A stretch of DNA of 64,000 nt from Promerops cafer (lineage: Eukaryota; Chordata; Aves; Passeriformes; Nectariniidae), in assembly GCA_013398275.1 (NCBI GenBank), contig VZSE01010763.1, positions 1 to 64,000 on the forward strand. The letters are read 5' to 3'. A model generated the notes under the pieces. It was not told where the DNA came from, did not search any database, and saw only the letters and a program-made list of their open reading frames with translations. Made by a program: the position numbers and the translations under genes. Below, in pieces: positions 1-11,560 of the stretch (position 1 is its first letter; each line of letters opens with the position of its first letter).

Positions 1-150
1 ATGCTTGGCACCTCGAAAAAATGTGTCATTTAATGATGCACGTAGGCTTAGGGCTACACTTAGAGTTAGGCTTGAGAAAAGGACAAAGCCTAGAGCTCCA
101 AGGACATTGCATTTACAAAAGGCATCCAAAATGGAGCACTCCATGTCATC
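1..150. repeat. Diverged direct repeat, copy A (cut by window edge)
   Basis: This stretch matches 585-715: both share GGCACCTC near the start, then TTAGGCTTGA, GAGCTCCAAGGACA and ACAAAAGGCAT in the same order. The offset is 585 bp at the start and 562 bp later, so copy B has about 23 bp less. The window begins inside the repeat, so more of it may lie to the left. I do not recognise the family. No coding sense is visible. Either a dispersed repeat present twice or the edge of an old satellite-like array would fit. Confidence 0.75.
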
Positions 151-584
151 TCCTTACATTTGATTACAATCACTTCTTTGCAGATTTTTTTTGTATTTCT
201 CTCCATCAAATTTCCTTTCATTGTAAGTCCATCACGGTCAGTTTGTTTCATTTTTTTCTCTGAGATTTCACTTCCTTTTACAAAATGAAATTCTTTATTT
301 CTTGAAAGGAAATGAAATCTTGCCGTTTCAATAAGCATCAATTCAGCACAGTTCAGCCCATTTCCCTGCACTTCATGTCATCCCATTCCTTTTTATTGTT
401 TTCACTTCAGAATTTTTTTTTAAGCATTTCATTGCATCAATTCCTTCTGCACTCTCTTTGTTTCACTTAATGCCCTGATTTCATGGGTATTATTTTGGCA
501 AGGTTTGGTCCATTTCACTGCAAAAAAAGAACACCCCACTGCCCAAAGCTTGCTCCCTCCATACCTTTTTCTTGGTACAACCCA
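151..584. other. TTTCA-motif-rich spacer between the two repeat copies
   Basis: About 430 bp of T-rich sequence in which TTTCAYTT-like words recur many times on the plus strand, with a few AATGAAAT forms (the opposite orientation) near 284-317. No gene is visible. The recurrence could reflect a decayed short-period repeat, or simply T/C-rich composition. Confidence 0.45.
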
Positions 585-715
585 TGTGCTGGGCACCTCA
601 GCAAAAGGCTGCTTTTACTGCTTAGGATTAGGCTTGAAAAAACCACAAAGCCCAGAGCTCCAAGGACACTGCAACTACAAAAGGCATGCCAAGGGAGCAC
701 AGCACTGCCCCAACA
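585..715. repeat. Diverged direct repeat, copy B
   Basis: Second copy of the element seen at 1-150, in the same orientation. The best-conserved part runs from about 628 to 690 and includes GAGCTCCAAGGACA at 655. Similarity stops on the right: the sequence after 720 does not resemble what follows copy A. So this is a short repeated unit, not a simple 560-bp tandem array. Confidence 0.75.
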
Positions 716-900
716 TACTCCCATACCCATGTTTGTTCACAGACCTTGTACTTATACAAATCTATGCAAAGACCAACCATTCCACAAACATCCTTAGGGA
801 ATGTATCCTACAGTGCATCATAGCTGCAGCCAAACCAGCCAGCTGTTTGGAATTTAAATAAATGACACTTCCCTAACATTTGAACATTTATCATATAGAG

Positions 901-1072
901 TTTAATAATTTATACACATATTTATCTCTATATCTCATATATATATCATATATATCTCACAGATATCTCATATATATGTGTATATATTTTATATATTCTA
1001 TATATTTTATATATTTTATATATTTTATATATTTTATATATATATATATATAAATGTATATATATAAACATT
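901..1072. repeat. TA-rich simple repeat
   Basis: Almost pure A/T with alternating TATATA runs, including a ~10-bp periodic TATATATTTT unit around 980-1040 and a final (TA)n run at about 1036-1052. It gives rise to a low-complexity KYIKYIKYI-type reading frame on the minus strand, which is not a gene. Confidence 0.95.
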
Positions 1073-3946
1073 TACAGGTGTGGGTCTTGCCATCTGAGTC
1101 ATAACTTTTGTTCCTTTTGACTGGATTCACCCAATTTGTCAATAATGATCTCTAATGACGCTGCTATAACCAAACCCAACAGGCAGACACTCAGCTGGTG
1201 TTCATTGGCACAACTCCACTGACTTCAAAGTCACCAAAACCTTCAGGTGTGGGCACCCCAGGCATGTAGAGAGGGAATTTACTATCATGTTCTCTCATGT
1301 GGTGCATCCCAAACCCTGTTGCTGACTCATTGGAAACTCACTTCTAATTTACAGACTTCTCTCAAACTTAGGTCTTTTTCTTAGTCTGCATATTTCTATG
1401 ACTCCCTTGGTGAATAATCTGCTTTAGATAATTTTCCCCATATGTATTGGTTTTTATCTTTTCCCAAGTAGGATTTCATTTTGTCACCCAGTGACTCACT
1501 CTCTGATTCTTGGGCTTTTCTCTATTCCCATCACCCTGAGGTAGTACCCTCATGCCTGCAGACATGAGAAACTTGAACCTCACCCTCTTGCCCGAAAGAT
1601 CTAGAAAATATCAACATTATTGTTCAGTGTGCAATGTGTTCTGCAAAATTCTGGAGAGCTGTAGATTGTAAGCCAGTTTTCAGGCAGTTTCCAGGTTGCC
1701 TGTTACCGACAAAGCATTTTAAATTGTGCTACTAAAACCAAAGGCCCCAGTCTAGAGTTACAACATGACTGACACAATCCTAAAAAAAGGACATGACAAA
1801 GAAGCTCTAGCACTGTGGAACCTTAGCAGCAAAGCACTCTTAGCACTTCCCAGTCTGCGAGTGCCTCCTAAAAGCTAAAACTGCTTGAAGGCTGCTCTGA
1901 TTCATCTCACTGACCTCAGGCAGGTGGAAGCCAGATGAGGCGAGGACAGGAAGAATGTGGAGGTGACATGCTTGCACTGGTGACCTGGAGAAGGGACAAA
2001 ATAGGAGGCAGTGTGACTGCAGTGGAGGACAGGAACAGGGGGTACTCAGGGGGCCATGTAAGGCACATTTGAAGCTGGCTCTGTGTTAAAGTTCTCATGT
2101 CATATTTGCTCCACCTACTGCTCTCGCTCTTCCCATTCATCTCACACACTACTGAAATCTGTTTTAAAAGCTTCTGTCTGACAAAATCCACTTTCTCTTC
2201 ATGCTTCCATACTGTAGATCTTGCTACTTATCCTTTGACAGGTGAGATCAGATGCACAGCATCCAGGCTCAAAGACAGCACTGGATTTAGGCAGTCAAAT
2301 GATTTATGCGCTGTGGGGAAGCAGCTGCAGCAGAAGGCAAGATCAGAAGCACAGAAAGTTTGCCCGTAGCCCTTCATAAAGTGGCACAGGTCATAAGATG
2401 GCACACCCCCAACTGCAAAACACAGCCAGAGCTTTTCTCCCAGTCTGAATTGTCTGGACTATGAAATTGCAGATGTTGTGATGCTGCACCTCAAATGACT
2501 GGCACATAGGACTTATGAGCAAGTATTTTTAAACAGAATAGAAATTAGACACAAAGACCACTTTCTTTGTTTTTAATGACATTATAATTGCTTTTCTTAG
2601 GTTTTCCAGATTTGTTTCTGCTGTTATCAATCATGCATACTCAATAAAAACTGCATTTTCAAATGGAATGGGAACTTGCCTGCAAAAAAATCATAGCCTG
2701 CATCTACCCTAAATATTAATCAACAGCCAGGCCCAGACACTAGAACTGGTGATCTGGCATCTCCCAGTTAAAGCACTGCAACTGCTCCTTGGTGCAAACT
2801 TGATGTAGAAACCCATAAAGGACAAAAAGATGAAGGGACAACAAAGGGTACAGGAAGGTTGTAAACTTCCTGTGTGGGGAGGAGCATTGCAAGAGAGCTG
2901 TGTGGAAGGCAAGATAAAGGTTCCCAGATGCAGCAGACAGGGCAGAAGAGCTGCCAAAGCAGCTCTGGGAGAAAACTGGGAAGGTCAAGCGCATGAGATC
3001 AAGACAAGACAAAATCTTGTGGCATCTTTATGTTGTGTAAGGGACCACATAGCAAGTTGAGGCCAAACTGCACTTGGAATTTCAATGTTCCTTGGCTCTT
3101 GCTTTTACACCCATTGCAGAGCTAAGCCCTGAGTAAATCTGTCTTGCAATCAACTCTCCTTGTACCACTGCACAGTACATTGCCTTTTATTGGATTGCGT
3201 TTCCTGGTGAGCACATATGAAATATCCACGAACGAAAACTGAAGTCACCAATTCACAGTAACAGGATCCACATTTCCCTATAATCTCATTCAGTTCCTGA
3301 TACTGTCTAGATATGTGGTTTCTTCTACAATGAGAGCGAATGCCTTCACAAATTTAACTAATTCATGCTCAAGAGCCTCTTGTTGAATGTTCAGCTGAAC
3401 AGCCTTTGGAAAGTATCACACACAGCCACCTTCTCTCCCACCTCCATTTCAGAATTGCAGTGTCCTCCCAAATGCTTTTTGGTGTCCAGATACCCAGTCC
3501 AAGGGTTTTCATGTTGTTTTTTTCCTGTCCTGTGGTTTTAAAGGAACAGGACAGGACATTCCCCTCCCTCCACCCTCAAATTTTAATTCTAAATAACTGA
3601 AATGCTTTCTTTAGGCACTTTCTCTAGGCAATGATTCACTTTCAAGCTGAAATATTTGATTTCATTAATGCAAACCTGCTGCTGTGTATTTTGTTAAAGG
3701 ACAAAGCTAATTATTATGCCTTTTTAAAAATACTGTATTAAATAGAACAGTCTAATACTAGAAATTTCCCAATGAACTTATTAAAAACATTATGGCAAAT
3801 TATACCTATAAAACTAATGAGGCCATTCACACTTTTATGTAATGGAATTGGAATTAAGAAGCCAGCCTAGGAAATCATTTTAGCTAGCTCCAATCACACG
3901 TAAGTATGCAGTAAATACCAAAATAACACAAAAAAATTCTATACAG
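1073..3946. other. Unique non-coding sequence, no gene seen
   Basis: CpG-poor sequence. The longest open frames are about 90 codons, overlap on both strands, and show no domain or splice-site logic. I see no recognisable repeat in this stretch. Confidence 0.6.
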
Positions 3947-4024
3947 TGTTTAGAAAAACAGGAAATTATATATTATGTAAATACATGTTTAGAAAAACAG
4001 GAAATTATATATTATGTAAATACA
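3947..4024. repeat. Perfect 39-bp tandem duplication
   Basis: Positions 3947-3985 and 3986-4024 are identical over all 39 bp (the unit begins TGTTTAGAAAAACAGG and ends GTAAATACA). Lack of divergence in neutral-looking DNA implies a recent event, a length polymorphism, or an assembly duplication. Confidence 0.97.
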
Positions 4025-4184
4025 TTTCTGATCAGGAAGGTAGGGGAGATAGCATTCATATTAAAAGAAAAAAGAAATCTAAAAAATAAAGGGTGTATGA
4101 AACATAAGCAAAGGCTGTGGATGAGTAACCTTAGCTGTGGTGTTGTGTGTCCCATTCCTGGATCCCTGACAGGAAGTTTCTGCT

Positions 4185-4765
4185 GTTTATGATCTCTGCT
4201 CCCCCTCCTCTTTCTGCCTTTTATGGGCACCCCCATGTTCACTCACACTCTTTATCCTCTTTCCTCACCTGTCCTATCTCTTTTTCCTACACAGCACCCT
4301 GTGACTCTCCTCCACCACAATTCTCTATTGCCTCCTTGTCTTCCTGATCACTTGTTTTTATTTCTCTCTCCCTGTCCATGATTCCCATTCAGGTTATTCA
4401 TACCCTGCACCTTCTGACTCTCCCAGTAACCCACCTTAGTGCAGCTCCCTTTCTTCTCCCCCACCTTTTATTTCCTCAGGAATTCCTACCCCCTTTCTAG
4501 GACACTCCTGTTGTGCAGCTGCCTGAGCACTGCAATTTCTCACAACAGTCTGCCTTTGCACTCACAGTTTGCTCTGTGGGCCCACCAACAAAGCCTGGGG
4601 TCTTCCATGTCTGGCTTCTACCTGAGCCATGTCCATCCATCTCTTCTCCCCACTTTTCCTCACCCTTATCTTTTGTTTCCTGCAGTCATCTTTAGTGACA
4701 GGTACTCTGCAAGGAGCTGCTTTCTTTTGTTTTTCTTCTTTATTCAGTCCTCGCGGCCTTTCATC
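4185..4765. other. Pyrimidine-rich (C/T) block
   Basis: For nearly 600 bp the plus strand is dominated by C and T, with long CTCC, CTTT and TCTC runs and few G residues. The bias gives several open frames rich in Ser, Leu, Pro and Phe, which look compositional. It is not a simple microsatellite because no unit repeats. No gene is supported. Confidence 0.7.
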
Positions 4766-4944
4766 ATGGAGTCAGTTTGGTGCTGTTATTGACCTGCCGA
4801 ACCCTTGATCTCTTTCACACACCTATTAATCAAGCTGCAAGAGGAACTGTCAGGAATCAAGGAAAGTATGAAGTCCAGTACCCCCCAGATCTAGGAGATA
4901 TTTTGGGATGCTTTGCCATGTGGGTTCACAACATGGCTCTGTTG

Positions 4945-5002
4945 TGGATGGGTGGATGGATGGATGGATGGATGGATGGATGGATGGATGGATGGATGGA
5001 TG
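4945..5002. repeat. (GGAT)n microsatellite
   Basis: About 13-14 units of GGAT (ATGG), imperfect only at the left edge. It produces a GWMDGWMD peptide in one frame and a SIHPSIHP peptide on the other strand. Both are artefacts of the repeat. Confidence 0.98.
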
Positions 5003-8000
5003 AGTTACCTGTGGTGGTGAACATCTACAGTTTAAAGAAATAAATACAATTCTCTTGTGCAGAATGCCACTTCTGTATCTTAACTGCAACACTGGTTGCA
5101 TCACCCTATGACTGCTCAGTGCTGTTCTGCACAAGGACACAAACAGATTCTGTAAAAATGAATACAAAACATCACTGGAGAAACAACTCATGGCTCAATG
5201 TAACTTACATTTCTGCATTCCCAAATCTCAGTGTGCTGGATATCCTGTAAGTGCAATGCCGCAGGCAAAAGACAATTGATTTAATTGATTCTTATTGGCC
5301 GAATCCCCATCCGCAGAATGAAATTCCTGCATAAATGGTAAAACAGATCTCTTGGCAAAGGACAGAGATTGATTTAGCAATTGGGAACTGAGAAAGAGGG
5401 GAAGAAACTTCCTCTTGAGGGAAGAAAACTGGGAAACACATCTAAAACTGCATTAGAAAACTGTACTCCACAGGTACCAAAGCAAAAATCAGTCAGATGT
5501 CCCACCTGCCTCCTTCCTCTGACCTCTCCCCATGAAGGACCAAGAGGCAGGCTTCCTTACAGCTATTAGACTTAAGCAAACAAAACAAATTGGTGAGGTT
5601 ATGAGTGTGTTACCCAAGTGTAAAAAGTGCTCTTGCATCAGCATTTAGTGAGCCAGCATGTGAGGATGATGGATGGAGAGTCTGGGGGAAGGGAGATAAG
5701 GAAGTGTCCTCACTGTTGAAGCCCCCATTGAGTTTGATTGGAATATGTGAGTGAGAGACTTGCAAGGAATATGGAGCTGATAATCAAAAACATGGCAGGG
5801 AAACAGATGTTGCCTGCTTTGGAGACTCTCCTTGCACATTCAACACAATGGAAAGGGCTCAGATAATAAAACAGAGAGGATCCCAGCAAGAAATATAGCG
5901 TGCTGACACTTTTATGACCTGAGATGCTTACAAAATACAGAAATGGCGTTTTGTTTGCTTTCCATGCGCAGCTTGATATCACATGCTCAGCTCTCCCTGC
6001 TGCCACTCGGAGTCAGGAAGGACGATATATTTTCTTTTCCAGATAAACCTAGTGATTCTAGTCAGGTGCAGAAAGCAAATAAATTACATAAGAAGACTTT
6101 CTGTATCTATTAATCAAGAGGCTTGTCATTTTCCAGGCCTTGATCCACATGAAAGAAAGTGAGGAGGGGGAGGAGGATGTAGGAATAAAGGAGGATGTGG
6201 AATGGAGCAGAAAGAAGATTCTTGCGAAGCTGCTTGAGAGGTTTCTCATAGCACGAAGGACCACAGCTTAGACAAACATACTGAAAAAGAACTCCTTACC
6301 CTCTCCTTTTGAAGTTTTTCCTCTGCAAGCCAAGGGGGTGTGGTCCAAAAGGCGAAATATATGAACCAGGAATATTCCATTATGTTTTTGGGGAAGTTAT
6401 TTCCACATTTCCTTCTTCTTTTGAATGCTGAGAGGAAAAAAACCCTGCTGTTGAAAAAAGGAGCGACATTCAACACATACTCGGAGGTTCCTTTCCAGCA
6501 TATAGCCAAGTATTTGTGTGCTATAGCAATAGGGTTGGCTACTTACACAGACAAAGGAGGAGATAATTTTCAGTGCAGAGCACAATAATTCTAATATCAA
6601 GTAGAGAGATACGATAGACTCAGTAGTTTGCATGAGAAACTGGCTCTTTTTCCCTCTCAGAAACTGACCTCACATGTAATATTAAAACAAGACTCAGAAG
6701 AATCTTATGGCTGTCATATTTACTTTCTTCCTTAGATCATCCTGAATGTAAATCCATGAATATTTATAGCATTTTTGAGATCTTCCAAGAACACAAGCTA
6801 GAAAAGCATAAAATTACTGTATGCAGGGACTGAATTATTGCTGCAGACCAAACATGAATCAGAATAACATCCCACATGGAAAACTGTCAGGAAAGTTCTT
6901 AAACCAGGAACCTGGTTCATGGCCAAAGAGTAAATCTGGTTCTGTCTGAATCAGCTGCCTGAGAAAATCTGTCTACACACTGCTAGATAATCATGTAGTG
7001 ACAATATGGGCAAAGCAATTTTTAGCTCCGAGGCTTCTTACTAAGGCTAACCTCAGCTTAGGGAAGCTGGTCTCTCTAGGCTCCCTCTACCATCTTTGAC
7101 AAGAGGATGGCTTTTCCCAGAGGCATCTTGGAGGACTGGAAATTAGGCACTTCTGCATTGCTTCCTGGAGCTGCCTACACAACTGTGTGTCTCTCATCTT
7201 TCTAATTTCTGCACAGAAATGGGCAGCTGAACAGTTTATACCCACAGCTAAAGTATTGTGACTGCAGCAATGGTTCGAGTTCTGGTGTCTACACCCATGA
7301 CAGAACGATCAAAATTGGAATGGATTCCAAAAAAAATCCAGAAAATAATTTAATGACTAATATGAGGTCAGGAATATCTGCTGTATTGTGAGAAAGGAAG
7401 AAATGCAAACCTACCTTATCCAATAGATGCTTTTAGATGAGATTTGAACCTTAACTACAAATACGGATGTGGGGAAGAGGTATATGATAAGAAAGAGCTC
7501 TTTAGTTTAGCAAGAAAAGACTATGAGAGTTACAAATTTGGATTGGAAAGGATTTCTAATTAAACAATGAAATCACCTACTGGGAGACATGAGGGACTTT
7601 CTGTTACCAAAAATGCCTCACATCAAAACAGAAAAGATTTGCAAAGGATATGCTATAACTATAACAGGCTACTAAAGTCACTGAAAAAAAAATCTAAACC
7701 CTTTAGGTTTACAACTTTGATCTTAAATCCTGTACAGGCCTACAGTTTTCTGCAACTCTGCCAATAACCTCTTAACTTGTTGGCAGTCTCTGTGCTAGGT
7801 AATATGCAAGATCAACCAAAGACGATTCTGTACTTTTTACTCCTACTTTAACATATGTTTTCAGGCAGACAATGGGAACACCGAAAATACTGGCTAACAA
7901 ACATTTCTTCTGCATATCCCTGTTGAAAGTGAGTCCAGAAAACAGCCATCAAGTCTTCCATAATTAATGGCAACACAGTAAAGTTCCTTAACTGGATACC

Positions 8001-11000
8001 CACACTCCTAGAGACAGGGAATTTGTCTCTAGATTTACATTGTGACTTGCTACGTCTATGCCTTCTGTGGGTCCTGATAGGTGTAACAGAATACCAACCA
8101 CAAAAATTTCTCCTCGTATGAGTTTCTTGTAAATGTATTTGTTTGCTTTTAATTAAGAAGTGGCATACTCATTTCCATTACATTTCTCCATGTTCTGGAG
8201 ACATCCAATTGCTTAATTAATAAGTCTCTCATGTAAAATTTTCTCCTGCCTTAGGAAGGTTTTCCTGAAGTACTCACTTCAGTATAATACCTGCCTTATC
8301 CTGGCACTCTGGCCATGCTCTTGAGTTCCCTGCATGCAGTATTCCCATTCTTTTTCAGGCAATTACTGGTAGGTCTTGAAGTGCCAAATGTCATTCAAGA
8401 TGACAATTAATATATTCACTGTGGGTCTCAGGAAGGCTTTCAATCCATATATATTCATTTTTCCAGTAATCTCAGCTTTTCACTCAATTTTGCTACCCTT
8501 TTCTGTGTCACTCCATGGTATTCTAATTGTTTTTCAATTAACTAACAAGTTCTGGAATGGAAAGATTCATAATTGGCAGCATAAAAAATTCACTTTGGAA
8601 AAATGTGTGTAGAATTTAGAGACAAGATATTTGACAGGGCAGCATCACAACATGAATATGCTATGACAGTGAGAATCAGATTTCAGGGCTCACATATACA
8701 CTCTGTATATTCCTTCTGGCTTAGTCTGTGATTTTCTGTGTTTTGGTCTCTTGCTTATCAGTGATTTGCAACAGAAAATAGCATTGAGAGTGTTATAGAT
8801 GATCACATTCTGTTGTGTTCCCATTTTGTCTTCTGGTTGTCCCTAATAGAACCATCACACAACTGCAGTGTGTGAGTGATGGGCTGGGAGATACCCATTC
8901 AGACGTGGATTTATACTGGCTGAAAATCCTGTCACAAAATAACACCCAGGTGGGAGGTCTGTGAGAACCTGTAGGGAATTGTCAGGCATGAGGGCTCTGG
9001 GTGCTGTGTCCCCACATCTCCTCAAGCTCCAAAACCAGTGCAACCACCTGACAGAAGCAAATTATATCACAGAATACAAATTTCATTTCTCCACAGTGCA
9101 GGGATATCCACCACACTGGACACAGCTGTTTATACCACCTTTCTTTCATTTTATTTGTTTTATACAGTAGGCACCCCACCAAAGGCATACCCCACCAAAA
9201 TAATAAAAGAAAAAGCAAGATTTTGCTCCACATTTTTTCCTCACTCTCCTTCTTCCACTTTATAACCACAGGATGTTTATTCATTCTGTGTGAACTGTGT
9301 TTTCCCAGCAAATGAGGCTAGCTTGATTTCCTGTCATCTTTTTCTCTTTTCTCCCTGTCTTTTACTAGAATGTAAAGACAAAACAAATTATCTAAAACAT
9401 TTCTCTCTACACCAGTCCTGATACTCCACCTTTCCATGTTCCCAAAGACTTGATTGAAAGTATCCAGCTACTGGAAATTCCACCATGTGCCTAGATAAGT
9501 CGCTTCAGTAGTTAACTGACTCCACAGCCATGCACATGCTTCCTACCCAATCTCCACTGGACCAGATTTGGCTTTCAAACACCAGGCCTCTTGTGCCAGA
9601 GTTGCAAAATACCATACAACATACATTCCTAAAAATACATGCCCTATTGATTTTTAAAATCTAAATGGTATTACTGTGGCTCAGCTTAAGCTAATGCCTT
9701 GGAAGGTTTATCACCTCTGCTGTATATATGGAGGTTGATGCCTTATTACAAAATGCTAACAGAAATGTTTATGGAACACTCATATTTCTAGAGGAAAGCT
9801 TCATAAATTTGGAACGTGATTTGACCAGTCCACCTCTGGCTGTCAGAGGTCTGTCTATTCCATAGATGGTTGGCAACATTGTTGCTGATTCTGAAATTAT
9901 CTTGGCTGGATCCAGCATTAAGGAATCTTGAACTTCTTTTGGTTTTTCTTTTTTGGTAGCTAATATATGTGACACCTTTCCCAGCAGGATTGCAGAGGCC
10001 TGAAATCAGCTCATTGTAGCAGTAAAGGGACTCAACAGTTTACATTATCCATAAACCAATGAAATCCACAAAAGCACCAGATTCCCACACAAAGGATGCA
10101 ACTTATGCATCCAATATAGGGAATTTATACACCTCCACACTCCTCATATAATGGGAATTCTCAGACCAACACTTTTCTCCTCTCAAGGCAACTAGAGATA
10201 TCTGTACCTAGGCCCTCTGCTGGACAGCTACATGGGATGGGAGTAACTCTTTCTGAGGTATCATTCTGATCATGGAGCATGATCTAACACATTTCAAAAG
10301 TGCTTAGTTCCTGTTTGCCTGTAGGTTTAAAAACAGGTTCTGTCTGGTGTTCAAGATACCTCTTACAATGACGCTTCAATGTCTTAGAATGAGACTGCAT
10401 CTTGATAGAAAGATTTTAGCTGAAGTACTGTTCACCGCAGAATTGTAGGAAGTTAGGTTTGGAACGGAAACTCAACGATCTCCATCATATTTCATACAAA
10501 CTTTGGTGACAGGGTCTTTTCTGAAGCAAGAAAACACCATCCTGGTTAGTTTATACAAGTGGAAGTTAAGTGTCGTGCAATTCTTGGAAGTATGTTGATG
10601 GGGAAAAGATATCCAGTGAAAGACAGATAAAAGCAAAACGAAATGAGTGACTGGAAACTGAAGGAAGATCATCTCAGAGTATAAATTAGATTATATTCTT
10701 GTCCATGAAAATGGCCATTGAAGCCACTTACCCGAACAACACTTCATCAGATGACATTTCAAATAAAAAATTGAATGTATGTCAAACAGCTAATTTAGAG
10801 ATAAAGCAGAAGACATCGTTCTATTGATGGAACCACCAAGTGCAATTCCTTGACCTATCTTATGGAAAAGCCTACACTACAAATACTGTAGTGGTTACTC
10901 TGGGCTTTAAGATCTCTGGGAACATCATCAGTGTCCTGTGTTTACAGGGGGTTAGTTTTTATTTTGCCTCTTCTATTCTTAATAGACTGATTTTCAGCTT

Positions 11001-11147
11001 TTAACCTCATGCAGCTTCTTTATGTCTAAAAGCGTCTGTCTTTTTGTGCTGAGCAGCCTCCTTCCTTCAGTGCATCATCGATGGAAACTTTTGCTCCTTT
11101 TTAAAAATACTGAACCAGGCTGAGAGCAAAATATGGTTCTTCTTAGC
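5003..11147. other. Unique non-coding sequence, no gene seen
   Basis: AT-rich, CpG-poor DNA with only short overlapping open frames (110 codons or fewer). It contains one interrupted palindrome (6902-6917) and a short stretch at about 10437-10485 that faintly resembles the reverse complement of a CR1 3' end. No promoter, exon chain or RNA gene could be recognised. Confidence 0.6.
6902..6917. repeat. 16-bp interrupted palindrome
   Basis: AACCAGG, two bases, then CCTGGTT: seven perfectly complementary bases on each side. The layout resembles a dimeric transcription-factor site, but nothing nearby indicates a promoter. It could be chance in 64 kb. Confidence 0.6.
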
Positions 11148-11329
11148 TCACTGAGATGACGACATTTTCCTCTCACATAGCTTTCCCAGTAAGTGATGTT
11201 TCAATATCCTCCTTTGACAGAAAAGGGAAAACAAGCTTTCAGAGAACCTGCTTCTCACCAGCTGGCAGATCCCCACTGAAAACTTGCCTGGAAAGCTCAC
11301 TGTGACTTCCTTGAGCTGTAGAAGGACTG

Positions 11330-11560
11330 GTGGATGTGGGCGTGCTGAGCGAATGAGGGTGAGCATCGTACGTGCAGAAAACACGGAATGCAATTGTGTG
11401 TGTGCGGGTGGGGATGATGTCTCTATGAATGCCTGAGTGGGTGAGACATTAAACAAACTAAAGGTCACTCTTTGGGACACAGAGCCTGCAGCACCAGTGA
11501 AATCAAGGCGTGGGTGCTGTAACTGGCAACCACGAACCACGTCTTCGCAGAAAGACCTGT
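11330..11560. other. Small CpG-enriched patch
   Basis: About ten CpG dinucleotides fall in roughly 230 bp, including the word CGTACGTG, whereas the flanking kilobases have almost none. It overlaps a minus-strand open frame (11148-11540, 130 codons) with no recognisable domain. It may be a hypomethylated regulatory element, or just a locally GC-richer segment. Confidence 0.4.

Noticed and set aside
957..1142. KYIKYIKYI minus-strand peptide
   Set aside because: Artefact of the TA-rich simple repeat.
4777..5191. GWMDGWMD and SIHPSIHP proteins
   Set aside because: Both are produced by the GGAT microsatellite.
7265..7290. tRNA B-box-like word GGTTCGAGTTC
   Set aside because: No A box at the proper distance upstream and no cloverleaf stems.
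10437..10485. Short minus-strand CR1 3' end (CAGAATTGTAGGAAG, then AGGTTTGGAACGG)
   Set aside because: Only ~50 bp resemble the reverse complement of a CR1 terminus and nothing CR1-like follows, so it is too short to call by eye.
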